In this document: one piece after another, positions 25,520 to 33,627 of the stretch
Position numbering within the stretch: the first letter of the stretch is position 1
How the letters are laid out: the number at the start of each line of letters is the position of its first letter
Assembly: GCA_008501765.1 (NCBI GenBank)
Contig: QQUE01000011.1
Coordinates: forward strand, 1-64,000
Source: Calditrichota bacterium
GTDB lineage: Bacteria > Zhuqueibacterota > Zhuqueibacteria > Zhuqueibacterales > Geothermadaptataceae
Direction of reading: 5' to 3'
DNA: 64,000 bases
The notes under the pieces: model-generated
The model's input: only the letters and a program-made list of their open reading frames with translations
The model's database searches: none
Told to the model about the DNA's origin: nothing
Position numbers and translations under genes: made by a program

Positions 25520-26899
25520 TCATTCACCATCATTCCCGGCATCCTGAGCATCGTCCTCTTCCTGTCCCGCAGGACAGCAGCGGTATTCCTGTGATTTTTC
25601 CAACAGTTCGATTTGCTTGCGTAAAAGCTCGTTTTGCAGCTTCTTGTTTTCCAAGTCAAAGTAGATTTCCCGCTTGTATGTGGGTTCGCAGGTATCGCAG
25701 CGATCGAGGCAGCCTTTGACAATTATCCCCGTAGTCGGAATTGAAGTCGAGTATTCGAAAGAAAATTCCTGGCGAATTTCTTCATTCAATTCACGGGTTT
25801 TCGCATCAAGGATACCTTCGCCAACCAGGTCTTCATCGACCTGTTTTAAAGCTTCAGCTTTAAAATTTTCAGGGATCGGCTCATCAGCGCTGCCGACCGG
25901 TGTATACAATCCAAAAGGCTGTCTTGCTTGAAATTCTGCATTAGCCAGGCGCACATTGGCGGTCGTACTTTGGCGGTCGAGATCTTCCAACTCCAGTCGC
26001 TTCACATCTGTAGCCAGGACTGCAGAAGGAACCACCGATACTTTACCAGCAGGAATGTAAGGCGATGGACTTACTTTTGTATCAGTGACCGGGTCTATTA
26101 CCCGCCGGCGAATATACAGCACTTTGAAGCGGATTGTCTGTTTTTTGTTCAATTGATAGAAAAGATAAGTAACCGCATGGCATTTGTTTTTGTTCTGGAA
26201 CAAGCGCGAAGATGATTCAAAATGATCTTCGGTTTCCCCTTCAGTATGCGTACGGCTTTGCACTTCGCCAATTGAAACAGAATTTGACAGCCGCGTCGCC
26301 TGCACCGAGCGATTGTGTGAAGACTGCGCATGTTGGGTTAATTCACGCATAAATGACCGGCTGGATGAAGCCGAATGGCTTCCCGAAACATCGACGGATG
26401 GGCCGCTAAAAATCGTTTCGAAAAGGCCGCTGGTGCCGGCCTCAGATTCAAACGATGAAGAACTGCGAGAGGTACTGGCGGAACGGTCACGGGTGGTGAT
26501 CTTCGACATAAATTCACTCATGGAGCTCATATAATAGCGCTCTTCCGATGCCTGGGCATGCCGGTAACTCATGCTTGATTCACGGTCAAACGAAAATTTG
26601 GAGCGGCGGTCCATACTGAACAAGCGGACGCGCTCACCCGGCAACAGGGTTGTGCTGTAAACCAAATCACCAAGTGCCAACGCGCCCTGGCAACGCTCAA
26701 GGCGTGCAGCGATCAGAACTTCAACGGTAACGACACGCGTCGAATTCCCGATTTTGATCGTTTTGGGATGTTTGAGCCGGTAGTGAAAATCGAGATAGTC
26801 ACAGCCGCTGTCTTTGTCCAGCTCCGGACAACACGGCACGTTCATATCATTGGCCACTTCCTCAAGTCCAACATTGTTAATATTTTTTAAATCAGGCAT
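25520..26899 (-). CDS. Ser-rich conserved protein with Cys clusters, function unknown
   Basis: 459 residues, no signal peptide and no TM segment. The N-terminal domain holds CCPELDKDSGCD (about 23-34) and a conserved-looking block GDLVYSTTLLPGERVRLFSMDRRSKFSFD (about 77-105). A Ser/Arg-rich stretch follows (about 135-215, with runs such as STSRSSSSFESEAG). The middle is beta-rich, a C-terminal CLDRCDTCEP could bind metal, and a helix (NKKLQNELLRKQIELLEKSQEY) leads to a CCPAGQEEDDAQD tail. I recognise it as a recurring bacterial hypothetical but know no function. GGAGG lies close to the ATG. It is a single-gene unit with its own terminator. Confidence 0.75.
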   Translation of the reverse strand: MPDLKNINNVGLEEVANDMNVPCCPELDKDSGCDYLDFHYRLKHPKTIKIGNSTRVVTVEVLIAARLERCQGALALGDLVYSTTLLPGERVRLFSMDRRSKFSFDRESSMSYRHAQASEERYYMSSMSEFMSKITTRDRSASTSRSSSSFESEAGTSGLFETIFSGPSVDVSGSHSASSSRSFMRELTQHAQSSHNRSVQATRLSNSVSIGEVQSRTHTEGETEDHFESSSRLFQNKNKCHAVTYLFYQLNKKQTIRFKVLYIRRRVIDPVTDTKVSPSPYIPAGKVSVVPSAVLATDVKRLELEDLDRQSTTANVRLANAEFQARQPFGLYTPVGSADEPIPENFKAEALKQVDEDLVGEGILDAKTRELNEEIRQEFSFEYSTSIPTTGIIVKGCLDRCDTCEPTYKREIYFDLENKKLQNELLRKQIELLEKSQEYRCCPAGQEEDDAQDAGNDGE

Positions 26900-27399
26900 A
26901 AAACACCTCCTTGCTAAATTAGTACGATTTTGATAAAACCCCTGACAGTGAGATGACTGCTAATCTAATAGAGATGCATTCTGCCATTTTTCTCTCTGAA
27001 AAATTTAAACGAACTAAAGGTTAGCGAATCAAAATGCTTTCCGTTATGCAAAGCATTAATCCTGCATTTATCAGCCTGTTTCAATTTGAGTTTTTACTTA
27101 AAGCGTACAGAACATCCCTCTGATTTGTGCTCTGGGCGAGTACAAATCATCTCCCTTCGAAGGGAGAATTTTAATTACGCACTGAATGAGGATTTTTGAG
27201 TCCGACTTTGAAGGATGCTGGTAGAATAATAAACAAGGATGGAGAATATTTAATTAGAATGGTGGCACGATTGGCAATAAAACAGCACTGCAAATTCTGC
27301 CTGGTGAATCTGGAAAAAAACTTCCAGTGGTGCCACAAATCGATCCTGAATGGGGCACTAAAAGCATGCATTAAAACGTGTTAAATCAGAGTCGATACA
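26900..27399. other. 500-bp intergenic region, no gene seen
   Basis: Holds the promoter of the Ser-rich gene and lies downstream of the oxidase operon. A 62-codon plus-strand frame at 27196-27384 has no ribosome binding site and no recognisable content. Confidence 0.55.
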
Positions 27400-28107
27400 T
27401 CAATTGCCACTGCAACACTCTGGCTCTGCAACCGTGCTAAAACTGTCTTGCAAAACCGGGCTGATGTAGGGAATTCCGAGCGACAATCCACGCAAAATTA
27501 GAATGAGTGCAAGCGCTGTCGCGGCCACGGGAATGAGGCGGTTAAACAGCGATTTCCAGCGGATCGAAAGCAAGCCGCCAAGAAATGAGGTGAGCAGCAA
27601 CATCGGTGCGGTTCCGAGGCCAAATACGGTCATAAAAATGATGCTGTTGACGATTGTTCCCGTAGCCACGGCTCCGGCCAGTGCTGTATAAACCAGGCCG
27701 CATGGCAAAAATCCATTTAAGACGCCAATGGCGAAAAATGCAGGAATCGACTGTTTTTGTAAAAGCTTGCCGAATGTTTTTTTCCAGATAGTCGAGCGAG
27801 TGAAAAAACCGGTCATGGAATTTGTGTACCTGCTGGGCAGGAATACGACGACTAAAATCAAAACACCAAGAATGATCGACAATGAACGCTGAAACCCGGC
27901 AAGCGAAATTGCCTGCCCGACAATTCCCATCACAGCGCCCATCGCTGCGTAGGTGAAAGTGCGGCCAAAATTATAAAATAACTTACGTGCCCAGGCTGGC
28001 AAATCGTTTTTTCCGGAACCCGGTAATGCCAGAACCAATGGCCCGCACATACCAACACAGTGAAATCCGCCCAGCAATCCGAGAATGAGCGCTGTCGTGA
28101 TAAACAT
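27400..28107 (-). CDS. SafE/TauE-like (DsbD-type) membrane protein of the cbb3 operon
   Basis: 235 residues with six or so TM segments. Paired motifs GFHCVGMCGPLV (TM1) and NGFLPCGLVYTAL (TM4) are the CxxxC and PCG signatures of the sulfite-exporter/DsbD-like family often encoded with cbb3 oxidases. It is thought to serve copper or redox handling during oxidase assembly. The C-terminus ends in a Cys pair (ECCSGN). Its start overlaps the ccoH stop (TAATG), so it is the last gene of the operon. The usual database name, sulfite exporter, is not proof of sulfite transport. Confidence 0.85.
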   Translation of the reverse strand: MFITTALILGLLGGFHCVGMCGPLVLALPGSGKNDLPAWARKLFYNFGRTFTYAAMGAVMGIVGQAISLAGFQRSLSIILGVLILVVVFLPSRYTNSMTGFFTRSTIWKKTFGKLLQKQSIPAFFAIGVLNGFLPCGLVYTALAGAVATGTIVNSIIFMTVFGLGTAPMLLLTSFLGGLLSIRWKSLFNRLIPVAATALALILILRGLSLGIPYISPVLQDSFSTVAEPECCSGN

Positions 28108-28577
28108 TATCTTGCCCTTGCGATAGTTAAGCTTTCTTCGTGATAATACTCGAGCTGATTATATGCCCAACTCATTTTAATTTTCCAATAGCCATTTTGG
28201 AAATTCCCGCCGGAAAAGCTTTGATTGTGGTTTCCGTCAAGCCGGACCGGCACAGTCCAGTCGAGCCGGGAATCCGATGGCCGGAAAAAGGTTATTTCAC
28301 CCTTTACTCCTCCCGGTTGAAATTGGGTGGGAAAAGATAAAATTAATACATCCCTGTTTTTATCAAATCTAAAAGTGGGTTGTTCCTTTAATTGTATAGT
28401 CCGCCGGATACGCTCGATCTGCTGTTCGTAAACCACTTCTTTTTGATAATAATCGTGTTCGACCAATTCCACATTTTGGGTAAAGGAATACACGACCCAG
28501 CTCAACAAAACTATCATAAAACTCGCGATGACAATTGTCAAAACGATGGGCCATTTTGTTTTTTTCTGCTTATCCAC
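28107..28577 (-). CDS. ccoH: CcoH/FixH, cbb3 oxidase assembly protein
   Basis: 156 residues: one N-terminal TM helix (WPIVLTIVIASFMIVLLSWVVYSF), then the characteristic VEHDYYQKEVVYEQQI segment, then a periplasmic beta-sandwich domain. FixH is needed for assembly and stability of cbb3 oxidase in the inner membrane. The start is GTG 28577, just after the ccoG stop. The stop overlaps the start of the SafE-like gene. Confidence 0.9.
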   Translation of the reverse strand: MDKQKKTKWPIVLTIVIASFMIVLLSWVVYSFTQNVELVEHDYYQKEVVYEQQIERIRRTIQLKEQPTFRFDKNRDVLILSFPTQFQPGGVKGEITFFRPSDSRLDWTVPVRLDGNHNQSFSGGNFQNGYWKIKMSWAYNQLEYYHEESLTIARAR

Positions 28578-28579
28578 AA

Positions 28580-30004
28580 TTAAAATTCCGCCGGGGCCTG
28601 AAAAGTTGTATCGACTTCTTCGAGCAAAACATCGCCACGCCAGACCTCCAGGGTGATTTTATTCCTTCCGGGCTCGAGCTCGGTTCGCGGCAGTTCGATA
28701 ACCATCGTTGAAGAAAAGAGCTTATTTTTAGGAACACTCAGTATATTCTGATTTAGCCGGATAACAGCTTTTTTATCTTTTAACGTAAAATGGATTGCCA
28801 TATCATCAAACGTTTTATTGACTATTTTAAACTGATAGACATTGCTGATACCACCGCTCTCTGTTTTTTGATACAATACCCCGGGTGTTCGTAAAACGGT
28901 CGTTTCAATAGGATTTCTGGTAAGCAGCACTGAAATAAAAATCCCGATAATCAATACCAAAACGATAGAATAACCCATAACGCGCGGCGTAATTTTGCGA
29001 TGCTCCCCTGTTTTAATTGCGTTGTACGATGAAAAACGAATGAGTCCTTTTGGCCGTTTGATTTTTGTCATCACGCTGTCGCAGGCGTCGATGCACGCGG
29101 TGCAGTTGACGCATTCGAGCTGGGTGCCATTGCGAATATCGATTCCTGTCGGGCACACATCAACGCACTGGTGGCAATCGATACAATCGCCAAGCTTTGC
29201 ATTCGGATTTTTCTTCGATATTTTGCCGCGCGGCTCTCCCCTTTTAAAATCGTAAGAGATGACGATAGAGGCTTTATCCAGTAAAACAGACTGAAAACGG
29301 CCGTACGGGCAAACGATGACGCAGGCTTGTTCACGGAAGTAAGCGAAGACAAAATAAAAAATACCACTAAATATCACCACCGCGCTGAATCCGGACAAAT
29401 GGGCACTCGGGGGCTGGGTAACAATTTCCCACCATGCTTCACTGCCAACAATGTAAGCCATAAATGTGTTGCCGATCAAAAAAGCAATTGCGAAGAAAAT
29501 AATATGTTTGCTGGTTTTTTTAAAAAATTTGGAGAAAGACATCGGGGCAGCATTCAACTTGCGTTGTTTATTGCCATCCCCTTCGATCCAATACTCAATT
29601 TTACGAAAAACCATTTCCATAAAAACAGTCTGCGGGCAGGCCCAACCACACCAGACCCGCCCGAATACCGCGGTAAAAGTAACGATGAAAATGACAAAAC
29701 TTAGCAGCAACAAGGCAAATAGATGAAAATCTTGCGGCCAAAAAGGAGCGCCGAAAATCACAAATTTGCGCTCAAAAAAATTGAGCAGCAACAACGGTTG
29801 TCCACCAATCCGGATAAATGGACCCGAAAATAGCAAGGCTAACAACACGAGCGTCGTCCATATACGAGCCGTATAGAATTTACCTTTTGGTTTCTTCGGT
29901 GTTATCCAGACTCGTTTTCCGGCTTTATCAACAGTACCAATCGTATCGCGAAAACTTTCATCCCGTTCAAAATCAGGCGCCGACACCGTTTTATCATCAA
30001 TCAT
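28580..30004 (-). CDS. ccoG: CcoG/FixG, polyferredoxin-type assembly factor
   Basis: 474 residues with about five TM helices. Two [4Fe-4S] motifs lie in CIDCHQCVDVCPTG and CVNCTACIDACD (residues about 255-295). Upstream membrane-side cysteines sit in VWCGWACPQTVFMEMVFRKI and IVCPYGRFQS. The C-terminal 120 residues are an Ig-like FixG domain. CcoG reduces Cu(II) to Cu(I) for cbb3 maturation. GGAG precedes the ATG. Confidence 0.95.
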   Translation of the reverse strand: MIDDKTVSAPDFERDESFRDTIGTVDKAGKRVWITPKKPKGKFYTARIWTTLVLLALLFSGPFIRIGGQPLLLLNFFERKFVIFGAPFWPQDFHLFALLLLSFVIFIVTFTAVFGRVWCGWACPQTVFMEMVFRKIEYWIEGDGNKQRKLNAAPMSFSKFFKKTSKHIIFFAIAFLIGNTFMAYIVGSEAWWEIVTQPPSAHLSGFSAVVIFSGIFYFVFAYFREQACVIVCPYGRFQSVLLDKASIVISYDFKRGEPRGKISKKNPNAKLGDCIDCHQCVDVCPTGIDIRNGTQLECVNCTACIDACDSVMTKIKRPKGLIRFSSYNAIKTGEHRKITPRVMGYSIVLVLIIGIFISVLLTRNPIETTVLRTPGVLYQKTESGGISNVYQFKIVNKTFDDMAIHFTLKDKKAVIRLNQNILSVPKNKLFSSTMVIELPRTELEPGRNKITLEVWRGDVLLEEVDTTFQAPAEF

Positions 30005-30010
30005 AAGTAT

Positions 30011-30691
30011 TTACTCCGTACCTACTTTCGTACCTTCAGGTGCTTTGGCATTGGCAGGATTTGTTCCTTGCAGGGTTAGAAGATAGCTCCCGACTTCCAT
30101 TATTTGCTGTTCCGTGAGCGTTGATTTCCAGGGAATCATGCCCTTGGCAATCCGGCCTTCTGTGATGACTTCAACGATGCTGGCCAAATCACCTTTGCCA
30201 TTGATCCAGTAATCATCCGTCATATTTGGCCCGATTGTCCCTTCGCCATTTACACCGTGACAAGCCACGCAATTTGTTACATAAATTTGGCTCCCACGCT
30301 CCAGAGAAGCGTCATCAGTGAGCGGCGTCAATGGCTGGACTTCAGGCTCCACTGACGGTTGTGCTATCGTCTTCTTTGGCGGTGCTGCTATCAAAGTGCT
30401 TGCGAGCATGGATTTTGGGGTTTCTTCCGCGGCTTTGGTGAAATACGGACTGGTATAACCCGGAATTAACATCGTTGATTTAGCGGGCTTTTCGTAGTTG
30501 GGGTTCAGCTCCTGACGATACTCATCTATTTGCAGACTGCCTGCGTCAAAAACATGGTAATACAGCGTGTAAGCAAATGCAAATACAATAGTTATATAAA
30601 ACAGATTTAACCACCACGGTGGCAAATCATTATCCAACTCTTGAATCCCGTCATATTCATGATCCAACAGTTTATCTTCTTCTCGTTCCAT
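30011..30691 (-). CDS. ccoP: CcoP-like cbb3 subunit III with a single heme c
   Basis: 226 residues. The N-terminal CcoP domain has PPWWLNLFYITIVFAFAYTLYYH as the membrane anchor, followed by a Pro-rich linker and one cytochrome c domain with heme motif CVACH and axial-Met region IPWKSTL. Classical CcoP is near 300 residues and has two hemes; here one domain is missing. Its single domain is strongly similar to the extra domain at the end of the CcoNO fusion (both contain GIGPNMTDxYWING-like and KGMIPWK segments). The ribosome binding site GAGGAG overlaps the end of ccoQ. Confidence 0.92.
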   Translation of the reverse strand: MEREEDKLLDHEYDGIQELDNDLPPWWLNLFYITIVFAFAYTLYYHVFDAGSLQIDEYRQELNPNYEKPAKSTMLIPGYTSPYFTKAAEETPKSMLASTLIAAPPKKTIAQPSVEPEVQPLTPLTDDASLERGSQIYVTNCVACHGVNGEGTIGPNMTDDYWINGKGDLASIVEVITEGRIAKGMIPWKSTLTEQQIMEVGSYLLTLQGTNPANAKAPEGTKVGTE

Positions 30692-30693
30692 AT

Positions 30694-30879
30694 TTATTCT
30701 CCTCGCTTTAAAGGGGATACTGGCTTTTCAAATGGTAATTCAGCATATCGCTTGATGGCATTTTTATCGATTTTCAAAACGTAGGCGATCATCAGGCTGA
30801 AAAATACGACAAATAAGCACAAAAGAACTATCGGTACCACGTCAATTCCCGCGATACTTGCCAAAACATCTTTAAACAT
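30694..30879 (-). CDS. ccoQ: CcoQ/FixQ, small cbb3 subunit
   Basis: 61 residues with one TM helix (VVPIVLLCLFVVFFSLMIAYVL) followed by a basic-acidic tail, the normal architecture of CcoQ, which stabilises the oxidase. A longer frame begins at 30903, but the TGGAG ribosome binding site lies inside those codons, so ATG 30879 (MFKDVLAS) is chosen. The stop is two bases from the ccoP start. Confidence 0.85.
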   Translation of the reverse strand: MFKDVLASIAGIDVVPIVLLCLFVVFFSLMIAYVLKIDKNAIKRYAELPFEKPVSPLKRGE

Positions 30880-30987
30880 AATTTTACTCCATTTATCGCA
30901 CAAATTAAATTGAGTGGTTTCCCACAGTACGATTTAAATTGGCATTACCGAGGGAGGCCGTTAAACCGGACTTCCCTCAGTCTACAA

Positions 30988-33456
30988 TTATTCGTGCAAC
31001 ATACCTTCCGGCGCTTTCGGGTTGGGCGGATTCGTTCCCTTCAACGTGAGAATGAAACTACCAACTTCAAGCATTTGTTGCTCATTCAATGTTGTTTTCC
31101 AGGGAATCATACCCTTGGCGGGTACGCCTTCGCGAACAACATGGACGATAGGCGCAATCGATCCGTCACCATTAATCCAGTAATTATCCGTCATGTTTGG
31201 GCCAATACCTCCCTGGCCCTGATCGCCATGGCAAACAACACAATTTTTCACCCAAATGTCTTTGCCACTTTCCAGGCTTTTTTCATCTGTAAGTGCAGAA
31301 ACATCAGTAGCTGGCATATCGCCAAGATCCACAGTTTCTACTTCACGGCCAACTTTGATATCTGTACCCAAGCGCTGCAAATAGGCAATCAAGGCGACGA
31401 TTTCCTTCTCAGCTCCTGTTTCGATACCGGATGTTTTCAAATTAGCCTGAATTGTTGCTGCTTGTGCGTTCAAATCGGCCTCAGCCTGATCTTCATAACC
31501 ATCTTCATATGGCACACCGAGCGTACGCATGACGCTGATTTTTTTCCTGATATCACTGGCACCCAGATCGTCTGTAAGCAGCCATGGGTATGGCGGCATG
31601 AGCGAACCCGGAGACATAGTACGCGGATCCAGCATGTGATTATAATGCCATGCATCGGGATATTTTTTACCGATGCGATGCAAATCCGGGCCGGTTCTTT
31701 TCGAGCCCCACAAAAATGGGTGATCGTAAACAAATTCGCCAACTTTGGAGTATTCGCCGTAACGTTCGGTTTCCGAGCGGAAAGGACGAATCATTTGTGA
31801 GTGACAATTATTACACCCTTCGCGGATATAAATATCACGTCCTTCGAGCTCAAGAGGAGTGTATGGTTTCACTGTTGCAATCGTTGGTACATGGCTTTTA
31901 TCGAGAATAAAAGGAATGATTTCAACAGCGCCGCCAATGAGAATTGCTACGAGAGTAAGCACGAGAAAACGCAATGGACGGCGTTCAATCCAGCGGTGCC
32001 AGTAAACATGGCCTTCCGAGCCTTCAGATTTTTCCAGAGCCGGCGCTTCGGCTGCTTCATTGGCCACGAGACTACCGCTCTTCGCTGTTTTGTAAAGGTT
32101 GACAATTCCGATGCAAATACCAATAAAATAGATCGTTCCACCGATGGAACGGATAATAAACATTGGCACGATTTGCAGAACCGTCTCCAGGAAATTTGGA
32201 TATTGCAACAGGCCGTCACTGGTAAATTGTTTCCACATCAATCCCTGTGTTATTCCCGCCCAGTACATCGGGATGACCCAGAAAAGTATACCGAGCGTTC
32301 CAACCCAAAAGTGAAGATTGGCCATCGAAACCGAGTGCAGTTTTGTTTTGTATATCCGTGGAATCAACCAATAAGCCACACCAAATGTGAGAAATCCATT
32401 CCAACCCAAGGTGCCGACATGAACGTGTGCTATAGTCCAGTCAGTATAGTGGGAAAGGGCATTCACGCTCTTGATTGAAAGCATCGGGCCTTCAAATGTG
32501 GACATGCCGTAGGCAGTAACCGAAACAACCATAAATTTGAGAATTGGATCTTCTCGCACGCGGTCCCAGGCGCCGCGCAAAGTCAGGAGGCCGTTGAGCA
32601 TACCGCCCCATGATGGAGAAATGAGCATCAGTGAGAAAACCATGCCCAATGTTTGGGCCCAATCTGGCAGTGCTGTGTATAACAAATGGTGCGGGCCAGC
32701 CCATATATAAATAAAAATTAATGCCCAAAAGTGGACGATGGACAATCGATAAGAAAAAACCGGGCGATTGGCAGCTTTCGGCAAATAATAGTACATTAAG
32801 CCGAGAAATGGAGTGGTCAGGAAAAATGCGACAGCATTGTGCCCGTACCACCACTGCACAAGCGCATCTTGCACCCCGGCATAGGCGGAATAACTTTTCA
32901 TAAATGAAACCGGCAATTCAAAGGAATTAAAGATATGCAAAATCGCCACAGTGACGACGGTTGCAATATAAAACCAGATAGCCACATACATATGCCGTTC
33001 ACGGCGTTTGATAATCGTACCGAACATATTAAGTGTGAAAGCGACCCAGACGACAGCAATGGCGATATCAATCGGCCATTCCAGCTCGGCATATTCTTTT
33101 GATGATGTGTAGCCAAGCACTAAAGTAACAGCAGCAGCAACGATTATGGCTTGCCAGCCCCAGAAGTGAAATTTGCTTAAAAAGTCACTCCACATGCGCG
33201 CTCTACACAATCTCTGCAAGGAATAATAAATACCCATAAAAATGGCATTTCCAGCGAAAGCAAAGATGACCGCATTCGTGTGCAGTGGCCGCAATCTTCC
33301 AAAGGTTGTCCAGGCGAGGCCAAGATTCCATTCCGGCAGGTATAATTGTATGGCGATAATTATACCCACGAGCATGCCTACAACGCCCCAGAGCATGGTG
33401 GCAATTGCAAAATCTCTTGTAATGCGATTGTCGTAATAAAATTGTTCAACAGGCAT
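30988..33456 (-). CDS. ccoNO: cbb3 oxidase CcoN-CcoO fusion with extra C-terminal cytochrome c
   Basis: 822 residues. Residues 1-470 are CcoN: twelve TM helices, heme b ligand in LRPLHTNAVIF, CuB/tyrosine region in YGHNAVAFF and AGPHHLLYT, heme ligands in AHVHVGTLGW. Residues about 500-700 are CcoO, one TM plus heme motif CNNCH at 548 (REGCNNCHSQMIRPF). Residues about 715-815 are a second cytochrome c domain with CVVCH at 739, very like that of CcoP. CcoNO fusions are known in Bacteroidetes; the extra domain appears to replace the heme missing from CcoP, so the three hemes c of the complex are kept but distributed differently. It reduces O2 to water at high affinity in the inner membrane. Confidence 0.95.
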   Translation of the reverse strand: MPVEQFYYDNRITRDFAIATMLWGVVGMLVGIIIAIQLYLPEWNLGLAWTTFGRLRPLHTNAVIFAFAGNAIFMGIYYSLQRLCRARMWSDFLSKFHFWGWQAIIVAAAVTLVLGYTSSKEYAELEWPIDIAIAVVWVAFTLNMFGTIIKRRERHMYVAIWFYIATVVTVAILHIFNSFELPVSFMKSYSAYAGVQDALVQWWYGHNAVAFFLTTPFLGLMYYYLPKAANRPVFSYRLSIVHFWALIFIYIWAGPHHLLYTALPDWAQTLGMVFSLMLISPSWGGMLNGLLTLRGAWDRVREDPILKFMVVSVTAYGMSTFEGPMLSIKSVNALSHYTDWTIAHVHVGTLGWNGFLTFGVAYWLIPRIYKTKLHSVSMANLHFWVGTLGILFWVIPMYWAGITQGLMWKQFTSDGLLQYPNFLETVLQIVPMFIIRSIGGTIYFIGICIGIVNLYKTAKSGSLVANEAAEAPALEKSEGSEGHVYWHRWIERRPLRFLVLTLVAILIGGAVEIIPFILDKSHVPTIATVKPYTPLELEGRDIYIREGCNNCHSQMIRPFRSETERYGEYSKVGEFVYDHPFLWGSKRTGPDLHRIGKKYPDAWHYNHMLDPRTMSPGSLMPPYPWLLTDDLGASDIRKKISVMRTLGVPYEDGYEDQAEADLNAQAATIQANLKTSGIETGAEKEIVALIAYLQRLGTDIKVGREVETVDLGDMPATDVSALTDEKSLESGKDIWVKNCVVCHGDQGQGGIGPNMTDNYWINGDGSIAPIVHVVREGVPAKGMIPWKTTLNEQQMLEVGSFILTLKGTNPPNPKAPEGMLHE

Positions 33457-33459
33457 ACA

Positions 33460-33627
33460 CTACTTCTCCATCCTTTTTGGTGTGTGAGGTACATCGTCCG
33501 TTAACATCCTGACTGACGGGGTGTACGAGTCATCAAATTGTCCGCTTTTTACTGCCCAGATAAAAGCAATCAAAAACCCCAATGCTAACAGCAAACTAAG
33601 TGATATCAATAAAAAAATGACTTCCAT
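33460..33627 (-). CDS. ccoS: CcoS, cbb3 oxidase maturation protein
   Basis: 55 residues: MEVIFLLISLSLLLALGFL opens a single TM helix, followed by AFIWAVKSGQFDDSYTP, the invariant CcoS signature (WAxxSGQFDD). CcoS is needed for cofactor insertion. Its ATG overlaps the ccoI stop codon by one base (TGATG) and its stop lies three bases before the ccoNO start, so it is tightly coupled to both. Confidence 0.93.
   Translation of the reverse strand: MEVIFLLISLSLLLALGFLIAFIWAVKSGQFDDSYTPSVRMLTDDVPHTPKRMEK

Noticed and set aside
27196..27384. 62-codon frame with several Cys and His
   Set aside because: Lacks a ribosome binding site; the Cys/His content is not arranged as a known motif.
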